Positions 8,303-16,156 of a DNA stretch of 64,000 nucleotides are shown here, piece by piece. The position numbers and the translations under genes were made by a program. The notes beneath the pieces were generated by a model, which saw only the letters and a program-made list of their open reading frames with translations, did not search any database and was not told where the DNA came from. Positions within the stretch are counted from its first letter, which is position 1; every line of letters starts with the position of its first letter. Source of the stretch: Amycolatopsis vancoresmycina (GTDB lineage: Bacteria > Actinomycetota > Actinomycetes > Mycobacteriales > Pseudonocardiaceae); NCBI RefSeq assembly GCF_000716785.1, contig NZ_JNYY01000032.1, positions 1 to 64,000 on the forward strand, written 5' to 3'.

Positions 8303-8619
8303 CCGGCGAACATCTCCCGTTCGGTGCCGAGGACGGCGATCCGGCGGCCGCGCATGTCGCCGACCTGGGCGACGGCGGCCGCCCATTCCTGGCTGGCGAG
8401 GGCCGTGCGGAGGTCCTCCTCGGTGTCGAAGCCGAGGATCGAGACGCCGTCCCAGCCTTCCGAACGCGGCTCCAGTGCCGCCTCGACCTCGGTGTGGCGC
8501 CACGAGCGCAGGCCCGGCAGCCGGTAGGTGAGCTCGGCGTGGTCGGTCCGCCACCAGGTGATGAACCGCTCGTGGGTCCAGTCCGGCGGCTTGGCGGCCA
8601 GCAGCACCAGGTTAAACAT
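8299..8619 (-). CDS. EthD-domain protein
   Basis: A 106-residue dimeric alpha-beta barrel protein: MFNLVLLAAKPPDWTHERFI, then WWRTDHAELTYRLPGL and SILGFDTEEDLRTAL, as in EthD and related polyketide-cyclase-like proteins. GGAGG at 8625-8629 is spaced five bases from ATG 8619, which is preferred over the in-frame GTG 8625. EthD proteins accompany degradative oxygenases, but their reaction is often unknown. It overlaps both neighbours, so it belongs to the 11790-5829 operon. Confidence 0.75.
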   Translation of the reverse strand: MFNLVLLAAKPPDWTHERFITWWRTDHAELTYRLPGLRSWRHTEVEAALEPRSEGWDGVSILGFDTEEDLRTALASQEWAAAVAQVGDMRGRRIAVLGTEREMFAG

Positions 8620-8989
8620 CGGCACCTCCGTCGAACCGGACGCCGGGCGAGCGGCCGATGATCAGGCGTTCCAGCCGGCCGGACGCGCCGACCTGGCCCG
8701 CGGCCACGTAGTTGGCGACGACTTCCCCGCCGCGGCGAACCTCACCGAGGTAGAACTCGGCGCGCCCGGCCGAGCTCACGGCAAGGGGGTGGTGGGTGAG
8801 CGTGCCCTTCTCGCGCTGGGCGAGGTAGCCCTCCATCGCCTCGCGGCCACCCGCGAAGTCGGTTGCCCGGCCGTCGGTGGAGAACAGGATGGAGAACGTG
8901 AAGCCGTCGTCGATCAGGTCCAGGATCCGCGACGGCGTGTCGCTGTCCATGATCTCGAACCACTTGGTCAGGAACGGCGCGTCAGACAC
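8612..8989 (-). CDS. SnoaL/NTF2-like fold protein
   Basis: A 125-residue protein beginning VSDAPFLTKWFEIMDSD, with DLIDDGFTFSILFSTDGRAT and GREAMEGYLAQREKG, the cone-shaped fold of ketosteroid isomerase, SnoaL and NTF2. GTG 8989 overlaps the FAD gene stop and has GGAGG six bases upstream, which fixes the start. It may be an isomerase, dehydratase or hydroxylase subunit for the pathway. A second NTF2-like protein occurs in the same operon (10226-10579). Confidence 0.75.
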   Translation of the reverse strand: MSDAPFLTKWFEIMDSDTPSRILDLIDDGFTFSILFSTDGRATDFAGGREAMEGYLAQREKGTLTHHPLAVSSAGRAEFYLGEVRRGGEVVANYVAAGQVGASGRLERLIIGRSPGVRFDGGADV

Positions 8990-10229
8990 GCTGGGCCTCC
9001 TTGCCGGTTCGGAGGGCCGCCAGCCGGCCGGCCCGGCGGCCGGACACGACAGCGAGGCAGAGACCACCGCCGTAACCCTCGTTATACACATCGGACAGGT
9101 CGGCGCCGGCCGGGTAGAGGCCGTCGATCGGGGCGCCGGCGGGGTCGAGGGCGGTGCCGTCGGGGCCGGCTTCGACGCCGCCGAAGGTGAACGTGATGGC
9201 CGGGACGACGTCGGCGTGGAAGACGCGGCCGTCGCCGAGGCGGGTGCGGGCTTCGGCGTCCAGCTGCACGGGTAGCGCGTCGGCGCTCTCCGCGACGCCG
9301 ACGCGGCCGCCGCGGTCGCGGGAGAACGCCCAGCGGTCGAGGCACGGGCTGCCGGGGACGAACGGGGCGGCGGCGGCCGCGTGCTGGACGGCTTCGGACC
9401 ACAGCAGCAGGCCGCGGCCGCCGCGGGCGGCCAGTGCCATGGCGTTGTTGTGGTCGCCGCGGGTCTCGTCGGTGAACCGGTGGCCGTCCGGGTTGAGCAG
9501 GACGCCGTGGTCGCTGTGGTAGAGCGCGAAGGCGATGTAGTCGACCGGGCTGAGCGGTTCGACGCCGTCGGCGAACAGGTGGCCGTAGAAGCCGGTGTTC
9601 GCGGTGTTGACCGACGCGCCGAGCCCGGCCGCGAGGGCCGCGCCGGTGCCGCGGGACCACGGGTTGCCGCGCAGCGGCGGGACGAACCCGCCGCCGACCA
9701 GCGCGGCCCGGACGGCCGGGTCGGCCTGGCGGCCGCCGGTCGCGAGCACGACGGACCGCGTGGTGCTCCGCCGCGGCCCGGCCGGGGTCGTGAGTTCGAG
9801 CAGGTACCCGCCGCCGTCCCGGGTCAGCCGGTCGGTCTGCGTGTCGACGACGACCTGGCCGCCGGCCGCGGTCAGCGTCCGGGTCAGGTGGGCGAGCAGG
9901 ACCGGCAGGTCGAACTGGTGCCCGCGCCCGGCCAGCGCTCGTTCGACGCCGGTGAGCGGCGGCGCGAACGACGACAGCCACGCGATCGCGTCGTGGTAGC
10001 CGTCGACGACCAGCATGCCGTGGCGCTGGTACGGGCCGGGGTCCTCCCGGCGCAGGGCAGCTTCGTCCTCGATGGCCCAGACGTACCCGCCGGAGATCGC
10101 CGCGGAGCCGCCGATCACCGGCGCGCGTTCCACGACCAGGGTGCGCGCGCCGGCGGTGGCCGCCGTGACGGCCGCCGACAGCCCGGCGAGCCCGGCGCCG
10201 AGGACGACGACGTCGAAGTCCCCGGTCAT
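8982..10229 (-). CDS. FAD-dependent oxidoreductase, fumarate reductase/3-ketosteroid dehydrogenase-like
   Basis: The 415-residue flavoprotein starts with a Rossmann FAD motif, VVVLGAGLAGLSAAVTAA, followed by GGSAAISGGYVW and ends with NEGYGGGLCLAVVSGRRAGR, the pattern of the FAD_binding_2 family that includes fumarate reductases and 3-ketosteroid delta-1-dehydrogenases. At about 415 residues it is shorter than most ketosteroid dehydrogenases. ATG 10229 overlaps the previous stop. It probably introduces or removes a C=C bond in an alicyclic or steroid-like intermediate, an inference from family and neighbours. Confidence 0.83.
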   Translation of the reverse strand: MTGDFDVVVLGAGLAGLSAAVTAATAGARTLVVERAPVIGGSAAISGGYVWAIEDEAALRREDPGPYQRHGMLVVDGYHDAIAWLSSFAPPLTGVERALAGRGHQFDLPVLLAHLTRTLTAAGGQVVVDTQTDRLTRDGGGYLLELTTPAGPRRSTTRSVVLATGGRQADPAVRAALVGGGFVPPLRGNPWSRGTGAALAAGLGASVNTANTGFYGHLFADGVEPLSPVDYIAFALYHSDHGVLLNPDGHRFTDETRGDHNNAMALAARGGRGLLLWSEAVQHAAAAAPFVPGSPCLDRWAFSRDRGGRVGVAESADALPVQLDAEARTRLGDGRVFHADVVPAITFTFGGVEAGPDGTALDPAGAPIDGLYPAGADLSDVYNEGYGGGLCLAVVSGRRAGRLAALRTGKEAQRV

Positions 10230-10579
10230 CGGCTCGGCCAGTCGATCAGCGCGAACGTCGTGCTGAAGAACGCCTGGTACCGGGCCAGCAGGCCGTTCGG
10301 CGAGACGACGGCGGCCGAGTGGAAGGCGCCGACGGGTTCACCCGCTTCGGTGACGACGCCGTAGACCATTTCGGTGTCGCCGTCCGCGCAGTAGCGGAGG
10401 ACTTCGTGCACCCGGTCCACCGGGTTGCGGCCCTCGATATAGGCCGCGAAGTCCGCTTTGGACTTTCCGGCGACGTCACCGGAGGGCAGCGCGATCAGGA
10501 AGCGCAGGTCCGGTTCCATGAGTTCCAGGGCCTTCGCCGGGTCCTCGTCCATCCGGGACAGATATTCTCGCAACGCCAC
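10226..10579 (-). CDS. NTF2/SnoaL-like protein
   Basis: A 117-residue protein: VALREYLSRMDEDPAKALEL, MEPDLRFLIALPSGD, then VLRYCADGDTEMVYGVVTEA, an NTF2-like fold. GTG 10579 is chosen because GAGGGAGAG (about 10586-10593) is correctly spaced; the GTG at 10585 is too close to that site. It lies between the substrate-binding protein and FAD-enzyme genes and overlaps the latter by four bases. Function is unknown; small isomerase or dehydratase activity is possible. Confidence 0.7.
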   Translation of the reverse strand: MALREYLSRMDEDPAKALELMEPDLRFLIALPSGDVAGKSKADFAAYIEGRNPVDRVHEVLRYCADGDTEMVYGVVTEAGEPVGAFHSAAVVSPNGLLARYQAFFSTTFALIDWPSR

Positions 10580-10602
10580 GGTCACTCTCCCTCGAGTGTG
10601 GT

Positions 10603-11790
10603 TCAGCGGGCGGGCGGGGTGTAGAAGTCCCCTTCGGAAGTCCACTTGCCGCTCTTGACGACGACCCGCTGCACGTCCCGCGTGCCGATGTGCCGGTCCG
10701 GGCCGAAGTTCATCACCGGCGCGACGCCGGGATCGATATTCTTCGCCTGTTCGTAGGCTTTCGCCAGTGACCCGGCGGTCACCGGTCCCTCGACGGTCTG
10801 CGCGATCTGGCTGAAGACCTTGGCGCCGGCCCAGCCCCAGAGGGCGATGAAGTCGGCGGGCTGGCCGGGTTCGTACTTCGCCATGGCGTCCCGGAACTCC
10901 TGCACGGCCGGGTCGGTGTCGTTGGGCGACTTGACCAGCTGCACGGCACGGGCGCCCTCGGCGGCGGGGCCGGCCAGGGTGAGCGTGGACTGCGCGGCGA
11001 CCGGCGCGTAGCTGTAGGTCGGGGCGGCGAGCCCCTGCAGCTTGGCCTCCTTCATGAACGCGGCCGCCTCGGGCGAGGCGAGGATCAGGATGACCGCGTC
11101 CGGCGCCTTCCCCTTCACCTGGCTGACGACCGGGCTGTAGTCGGTGGACTGGAATTTCACCGGCTGCAGGCTGACGTTCATCGCCGGGTCGGACTTCTTG
11201 GCCACGCTCTGCGCGGCTTGGGCGACTTTGACGAAGGCGGCCGGGTCGCTGTGCACGACGACGACGTTCTTGCGGCCGTCCTTGGCCACCCAGTCGCCGA
11301 GCGCGGCGGCCTGGTCCTCGTACAGGGTCTGGGTGCCGAACAGGTTCGGGCGCGGCGGGTTGTACCAGGAGTCGAGGCCGCCGAGCTCGTTGAGGATCGG
11401 CACCTTCGACTGCTGCAGCACGAACGGGAACGCGGCTTCGGCCTGCGACGTCCCGTTGGCCGCGACGATGGCGGAGACCTTGTCCTGGCCGATCAGCTCG
11501 CGGGCGATCTGGACGGTCTGCTGCGGGTCGAACGCGTTGTCCTTGACGATCCAGTTGACCTTGCGGCCCTTGATGCCGCCGCGGTCGTTGATCATCTTGA
11601 AGTAGGCGTCCGCGCCGGCGCGCTGCGGGACGCCGGAGGCGCTGACCGCGCCGGAAAGCGGGTACCACGCCCCGATCGTGATCTCCTTGTCGTTCGCTCC
11701 GGCCGAGTTCGCGCTCGCGCAGGCGGTGGCGGCGAGAACCAGGGTGGCGGCGACGCTGGCAACTTTGACGGGCGTCGAGCGGAGGCGCAT
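10603..11790 (-). CDS. Branched-chain-type ABC transporter substrate-binding lipoprotein
   Basis: The 395-residue precursor has a signal peptide with lipobox-like VLAATAC, then the LivK/periplasmic binding fold: ITIGAWYPLSGAVSASGV, AYFKMINDRGGIKGRKVNWI, ELIGQDKVSAIVAANGTSQA. AGGAG six bases before ATG 11790 fixes the start over the TTG at 11805. It is the first gene of a seven-gene operon and has an operator-like site at 11808-11820. Its natural partners are the LivH and LivMGF proteins encoded at 21539-24918, under the same type of site. It should capture an organic acid or amide substrate. Confidence 0.9.
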   Translation of the reverse strand: MRLRSTPVKVASVAATLVLAATACASANSAGANDKEITIGAWYPLSGAVSASGVPQRAGADAYFKMINDRGGIKGRKVNWIVKDNAFDPQQTVQIARELIGQDKVSAIVAANGTSQAEAAFPFVLQQSKVPILNELGGLDSWYNPPRPNLFGTQTLYEDQAAALGDWVAKDGRKNVVVVHSDPAAFVKVAQAAQSVAKKSDPAMNVSLQPVKFQSTDYSPVVSQVKGKAPDAVILILASPEAAAFMKEAKLQGLAAPTYSYAPVAAQSTLTLAGPAAEGARAVQLVKSPNDTDPAVQEFRDAMAKYEPGQPADFIALWGWAGAKVFSQIAQTVEGPVTAGSLAKAYEQAKNIDPGVAPVMNFGPDRHIGTRDVQRVVVKSGKWTSEGDFYTPPAR

Positions 11791-11807
11791 GACTGCTCCT
11801 AGCAACC

Positions 11808-11820
11808 TGAGTTCAGTTCA
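11808..11820. promoter_or_regulatory. TGAACTNAGTTCA-type operator, site A
   Basis: TGAGTTCAGTTCA matches the core palindrome at 10 of 12 specified positions and lies 18-30 bp upstream of the ATG of the substrate-binding protein gene. On the minus strand the longer match AAACTGAACT is shared with site B. Binding by the TetR at 12037-12663 is inferred. Confidence 0.5.
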
Positions 11821-11927
11821 GTTTGACTTTAGCTGCCGGTCCCGGGGCGGACAAGGGACGCGGGCAACTATCCGGATGGGCGGCGGGCGGGTGAGATCCC
11901 GCCACCCGGCGGCCACCGCTGACCCCG

Positions 11928-11971
11928 TCGTGAGTGGTAAGGCGGGTTAGAACCCGCCTTACCACTCACGA
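11928..11971. repeat. Palindromic operon-end element, copy 2
   Basis: Perfect 21-base arms, TCGTGAGTGGTAAGGCGGGT(T) and its complement, flank the loop AG. It lies downstream of the TetR stop (12037) and upstream of the promoter of the next minus-strand operon, so it is placed to end transcription of the ten-gene operon. Relative to copy 1 the inner arm has a compensated A:T to G:C change. Confidence 0.85.
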
Positions 11972-12036
11972 GACCCGGGCCACGGCGGCCGGTCCTTTGT
12001 GGATCGAGGGGTTTCCCGGCTACCGGTGCCGTGCGG

Positions 12037-12663
12037 TTATTCGGTGACCATGCGGAGGCAGCAGCCCTCGATGAGCTCCTGCACCTCGCCCAGTGGCGTC
12101 GAGCCGGTCGGGCGGTACCAGCGCCAGACGCTGATGATCAGGCCCAGCAGGGCCAGCGCCAGGGTGTGGGCGTCGCGCACCGGGAACGCGCCCTGGGACA
12201 TGCCCTGGGTGAGCAGGCGGGTCCAGTCGCGCTCGATGCTCTGCACCAGTTCCCGCGCGGCACGGCGCTCGGTTTCCTCGCGTTTGGACGCCCGCGGCCC
12301 GGCCAGCAGCACCATGTTGTTCTGCAGGATCCGCATCTGGAGGATCTCGGCCTCGGACACCGCGAACGCCGCGCGCACCGCGGCCCGCAGCGCCGCCACC
12401 GGGTCGGTCTCGCCCTCGGTGGCCTCGACGAACTGGTCGCGCGAGCGCTGCAGCTCCAGCCGCATGATGGTCAGCAGGCAGTGCGCCTTGGACTCGAAGT
12501 AGTGGTAGAGGGCGGTCTGCCCGATCCCGACGCGGCCGGCCACGGCCGACCACTTGGTGGCCTCGTAGCCCGCCTCGCCGAAGTATTCGATCGCCGCGGC
12601 CAGGATGGCGCCACGCTTGGACCGGGGTCCTTCGTCCGGGTCCACGAGCTTCGCCCCCGTCAT
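12037..12663 (-). CDS. TetR family regulator, likely controller of the catabolic regulon
   Basis: The 208-residue protein has the TetR HTH SKRGAILAAAIEYFGEAGYE, ATKWSAVAGRVGIGQTALYH, YFESKAHCLLTIM. ATG 12663 is preferred because GAGAGGG precedes it; an in-frame GTG at 12714 would add 17 residues. It is the last gene of the minus-strand operon starting at 20422. Because all four operons around it share a TGAACTNAGTTCA palindrome, it is the best candidate repressor of the regulon, probably responding to a pathway CoA ester. The palindrome GTCACGTTGTGAC (12683-12695), just upstream, could be its own operator instead. Confidence 0.87.
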   Translation of the reverse strand: MTGAKLVDPDEGPRSKRGAILAAAIEYFGEAGYEATKWSAVAGRVGIGQTALYHYFESKAHCLLTIMRLELQRSRDQFVEATEGETDPVAALRAAVRAAFAVSEAEILQMRILQNNMVLLAGPRASKREETERRAARELVQSIERDWTRLLTQGMSQGAFPVRDAHTLALALLGLIISVWRWYRPTGSTPLGEVQELIEGCCLRMVTE

Positions 12664-12682
12664 CGCCTGCCCTCTCGTGCGC

Positions 12683-12695
12683 GTCACGTTGTGAC
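12683..12695. promoter_or_regulatory. Small dyad upstream of TetR gene
   Basis: GTCACGTTGTGAC has perfect 5-bp arms around GTT, 20 bases upstream of the preferred TetR start. GTCACAAC (12725-12732) nearby is the complement of its right half. It may be a local operator or a chance dyad. Confidence 0.3.
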
Positions 12696-12725
12696 CCCCG
12701 AGCGTAGTCCTCACCTGAATTCATG

Positions 12726-13460
12726 TCACAACCGCTCGCCGAGGAAGGCGGCGACGCCGTCGCGGCCCTGCGGGGAGATCGCCGCTTCGGCGATGGCCCG
12801 CGCTTCGGTGTCCAGGTGCTCGCCGAAGGACGCCGCCGCCCCGGTGCGGACCAGGCGCTTGGTGACACCGTAGGCCGGGTTCCCCGCCAGCCGCCGCGCG
12901 AGCGCGGCCGCCGTCTCCTCCGGGTCCGCCGCGACGCTCGTGACCAGGCCCGCCGCGCACGCCTCCGCGGCGCTCAGGCGCCGGTTGGTGAGCAGCAGGT
13001 CCAGCGCCGGCCGGGGGCCCACCAGCCGGGGCAGCGACCACGAGACGCCCGCGTCGGGCGTGTAGCCGATCCGGGTGTAGGCCGCGACGAACCCGGCGTC
13101 CTCCGCCGCGATCACGAGGTCGGCGGCCCCCACGAGTCCGAGCCCGGCCCCGGCGGCCGCGCCGCGCACGGCGGCGACCACCGGGGCGTCGAGCCCGGCG
13201 AAGATCCGCAGGGCCTCGTGCAGGGCGCCGGTGACCCGGTCCAGGTGCGCGCCGAGGTCGGCGGCCGCCGCGAACTCCCGCAGGTCGCCGCCGACGCAGA
13301 ACGCCGGCCCGGCCGCAGTGAGCAGCACCGCACCGGCGTCCCCGCAGCGCCGGGCCGCGGCCAGGAGGCCCTCCGCGGTCGCGAGGCCGATCGGATTGCC
13401 CCGGCCGCGGGTCAGCCGGACGTGGGCCACGCCGTCCTCGACGGCCACCGACACGCTCAT
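12726..13460 (-). CDS. Enoyl-CoA hydratase/isomerase, PaaG-like
   Basis: A 244-residue crotonase-fold protein: GPAFCVGGDLREFA (oxyanion hole), VVAAVRGAAAGAGLGLV and AAYTRIGYTPDAGVSWSLPR. The first hydratase glutamate is absent and the second-site aspartate lies in YTPDAG, the pattern of PaaG-type isomerases rather than hydratases. ATG 13460 overlaps the upstream SDR stop. It probably shifts or hydrates a double bond in an acyl-CoA intermediate. Confidence 0.83.
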   Translation of the reverse strand: MSVSVAVEDGVAHVRLTRGRGNPIGLATAEGLLAAARRCGDAGAVLLTAAGPAFCVGGDLREFAAAADLGAHLDRVTGALHEALRIFAGLDAPVVAAVRGAAAGAGLGLVGAADLVIAAEDAGFVAAYTRIGYTPDAGVSWSLPRLVGPRPALDLLLTNRRLSAAEACAAGLVTSVAADPEETAAALARRLAGNPAYGVTKRLVRTGAAASFGEHLDTEARAIAEAAISPQGRDGVAAFLGERL

Positions 13461-14173
13461 CGCGCGGTCCAGCCGCCGTCAACCACCATGACCTGGCCGG
13501 TGTAGTACGAGGAGGCGTCGGAGGCGAGGAAGATCAGGGCGCCGTCGAGTTCCTCGGGGTCGCCGCCGCGGTTCAGCATCGTGTTGCGCTCCACCCACCG
13601 GCGGGACCGCTCGCCGGCGAACAGGTCTTCGGTCATCTCGGTGCGGAACCAGCCCGGCGCGAGCGCGTTGACCCGGATCCCGGCGCCGCCCCACTGCCCG
13701 GCCAGCTCCCGGGTGAGCCCGATCAGCCCGGCCTTGGACGCCGCGTAGCTCGCCCCACCCAGCGGCGCGGCCGAGACGAGCCCCAGGATCGAGGCGACGT
13801 TGACGATGCTGCCGCCGTCGCCGCTCTCGGCCATCAGCTGCGACAGGTGGAACGGCGCGACGAGGTTCACCGCCAGGACGTCCGCGAAATCCGCCGCGCT
13901 CTCCTTCTCGGCCCGCTGCTCCCCCGGCACCCCGGCGTTGTTGACCAGGACGTCGATGCGGCCCGCGGTCCCGGCGAGCCGCTCCCGGTCGGCGGCGACC
14001 GAAACATCGCAGGTCACCGGGTGGATCCCGGGCCCGAGGGCGGCCAGCCGGTCCGCGCGCCGGGCGGCGGCGTACACGGTCGCTCCCGCCGAAGCCAGCA
14101 CCGACGCGAACCGCGCGCCCAGGCCCGAAGAGGCCCCGGTCACCACCGCCGTCTTCCCGGCCAGGGAGAACAT
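13457..14173 (-). CDS. SDR family oxidoreductase
   Basis: A 238-residue classical SDR with AVVTGASSGLGARFA, VLVNNAGVPG, the catalytic YAASK and a C-terminal TGQVMVVDGGWTAR. The start MFSLAGKTA (ATG 14173) overlaps the previous gene's stop by one base (TGATG). It is likely a 3-hydroxyacyl-CoA or alcohol dehydrogenase of the same pathway, next to a second SDR of similar size. Confidence 0.87.
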   Translation of the reverse strand: MFSLAGKTAVVTGASSGLGARFASVLASAGATVYAAARRADRLAALGPGIHPVTCDVSVAADRERLAGTAGRIDVLVNNAGVPGEQRAEKESAADFADVLAVNLVAPFHLSQLMAESGDGGSIVNVASILGLVSAAPLGGASYAASKAGLIGLTRELAGQWGGAGIRVNALAPGWFRTEMTEDLFAGERSRRWVERNTMLNRGGDPEELDGALIFLASDASSYYTGQVMVVDGGWTAR

Positions 14174-14943
14174 CAGGCGTCCACGGCGATCGGGAGGGCG
14201 GTCGCGCCGCCGTCCAGGACCAGGGCCTGGCCGGTCATCCACGACGACGCCGCGCTCGCCAGGAACAGCGCCGCGTTGGCGACGTCCTCGGTGGTGCCGA
14301 GCCGGCGCAGCGGCAGCTTGGCCGTGAGGACGGGCTCGCGCGCCTCCCAGACCGCGCGCGCCAGCTCGGTCTTGATCACGCCCGGGGCGATCGCGTTGAC
14401 CCGGACCTTCGGGCCGAGCTCGTAGGCCAGCTGGCGGGTCATCAGCAGCATCGCGGCCTTGGTGGCGTTGTAGTAGCCGATCTGCGGGTCGACGATCAGG
14501 CCGCCGACCGAGGCGATGTTGACGATGACTCCGCCGTGTTCGCTCATCCAGGCGTGCCAGGCCGCGCGGCTCCAGGCGATCATGCCGTACTGATTGACCC
14601 GCACGGTCTTCTCCGCGCGCGGCAGGTCCAGCTCGAGCAGATCACCCATGTACGGGTTGGTGGCCGCGTTGTTCACCAGGACGTCGACGCGTCCGAAGTG
14701 GACCATGGTGTCGGCGACGCAGCGCTGGGCCTGCTCGGGCTCCCCGGCGTTGGCGACGACGTCCAGGACGTCCCCGGTGCCTTCGCCGCGCAGGAGCTCG
14801 GCCCGGGCGTCCCGGAGCCCGTCCGCCTTGCGCGCCGCGATGACGATGTGCGCGCCCGCGGCCCGGAACGCCTTCGCGATGCCGAGCCCGATCCCGCGGG
14901 AACCGCCGGTGATCACCGCGACCTGTCCGTCCAGCACCTTCAT
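14173..14943 (-). CDS. SDR family oxidoreductase
   Basis: A 256-residue SDR with AVITGGSRGIGLGIAKAF, VDVLVNNAATNPYMG, catalytic YNATK and SWMTGQALVLDGGATALPI. The NNAATNPYMG segment is typical of the DHRS4-like/fabG-like SDRs. ATG 14943 overlaps the upstream acyl-CoA dehydrogenase stop. Together with 13457-14173 it provides paired dehydrogenases for hydroxy intermediates. Confidence 0.87.
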   Translation of the reverse strand: MKVLDGQVAVITGGSRGIGLGIAKAFRAAGAHIVIAARKADGLRDARAELLRGEGTGDVLDVVANAGEPEQAQRCVADTMVHFGRVDVLVNNAATNPYMGDLLELDLPRAEKTVRVNQYGMIAWSRAAWHAWMSEHGGVIVNIASVGGLIVDPQIGYYNATKAAMLLMTRQLAYELGPKVRVNAIAPGVIKTELARAVWEAREPVLTAKLPLRRLGTTEDVANAALFLASAASSWMTGQALVLDGGATALPIAVDA

Positions 14944-16154
14944 GACGCTTTCTCCTTGTACCGGGCCAGTTCCTGCCGGGCGACCGTGCGCAGGTGGACC
15001 TCGTCGGGGCCGTCGGCGATCTTCAGCGCGCGGGTGATCGAAAACAGCCGGGCCAGCACGGTGTCGTCGCTGACCCCGGCCGCGCCGTGCGCCTGCACCG
15101 CGCGGTCGACGACCCGGTGGGCGACGTCGAGGGCGGCGACCTTGATCGCGGCGACCTCCAGGCGGGCGGCGGCGTTGCCGACGGTGTCCATCAGCCACGC
15201 CGACTTGAGCACCAGCAGCCGCAGCTGCTCGATCTCGATCCGGCTGCGGGCGATCCACTCGCGCACGACACCCTGGTCGGCGAGCGGGCCGCCGAACGCG
15301 ACGCGGGACAGCGTCCTCTCGCACATCAGCTGCAGCGCCCGTTCGGCGAACCCGACCGCGCGCATCGCGTAGTGCATGCGGCCGGGTCCGAGCCGTCCCT
15401 GGGCGAGCGCGAAGCCCTCGCCCTCACCGCCGAGGAGGTTCGACACGGGTACTCGGACGTTCTCGAACAGCACTTCGCCGTGGCCGAGGCGGTCGGTGTA
15501 GCCGAACATCGGCAGGTCGCGCAGCACGGTGACGCCGGGGGTGTCCCGCGGGATCAGGATCATGCTCTGCTGCCGGTAGGCCGGCGCGGCCGGGTCGCTG
15601 ACGCCCATCAGGATGATGAGCGCGCAGTCGGGGTCGAGGATGCCGGAGGTGTACCACTTGCGGCCGTCGACGACGTAGTGGCCGCCGTCGCGGGTGATGC
15701 GGGTGCGGATGTTGCGGGCGTCGGAGCTGGCGACGTCGGGCTCGGTCATCGCGAAACACGACCGGATCCGCGCGTCCAGCAACGGCTTCAGCCACCGGTC
15801 CTGCTGTTCGGCAGTGCCGAGGAGGGACAGGAGTTCCATGTTGCCGGTGTCCGGGGCGGAGCAGTTGAAGACCTCGTTGCCGATGATCGACCGGCCCATC
15901 AGCTCGGCCAGCGGGGCGTATTCGAGGTTGGTCAGCCCCGCGCCCCAGCCGCCGTGGGCCAGGAACAGGTTCCACAGCCCCTCGGCGCGGGCCTTCTCCT
16001 TGAGCTCGGCCATGACCGGCGGCAGCGCGTGCGGGTCGGCGGCCTCGGCGAGCTGCCGGTCGTACCCCGGCTCGGCCGGGATGACCTGGGTGTCCACAAA
16101 GGATCGCACCCGCTCCTGGAGTTCGGTGGCGCGGGCGGAAAACGCGAAGTCCAT
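14940..16154 (-). CDS. Acyl-CoA dehydrogenase, ACAD11-like
   Basis: The 404-residue protein follows the dehydrogenase domain of ACAD11 motif by motif: FNCSAPDTGNMELL (96-109), SCFAMTEPDVASSDA (132-146), GYTDRLGHGEV, QGRLGPGRMHYAMRAVG and IADGPDEVHLRTVA. The gene just upstream (16157-17050) encodes the matching APH-fold kinase, two bases away. This is the second such pair in the window and supports a 4-hydroxyacyl-CoA processing step. FAD cofactor and cytosolic location are expected. Confidence 0.9.
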   Translation of the reverse strand: MDFAFSARATELQERVRSFVDTQVIPAEPGYDRQLAEAADPHALPPVMAELKEKARAEGLWNLFLAHGGWGAGLTNLEYAPLAELMGRSIIGNEVFNCSAPDTGNMELLSLLGTAEQQDRWLKPLLDARIRSCFAMTEPDVASSDARNIRTRITRDGGHYVVDGRKWYTSGILDPDCALIILMGVSDPAAPAYRQQSMILIPRDTPGVTVLRDLPMFGYTDRLGHGEVLFENVRVPVSNLLGGEGEGFALAQGRLGPGRMHYAMRAVGFAERALQLMCERTLSRVAFGGPLADQGVVREWIARSRIEIEQLRLLVLKSAWLMDTVGNAAARLEVAAIKVAALDVAHRVVDRAVQAHGAAGVSDDTVLARLFSITRALKIADGPDEVHLRTVARQELARYKEKAS

Positions 16155-16156
16155 GG

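Noticed and set aside
12716..12723. TGAATTCA dyad upstream of TetR gene as a fifth regulon site
   Set aside because: Its 4+4 structure lacks the TGAACT-N-AGTTCA core spacing.
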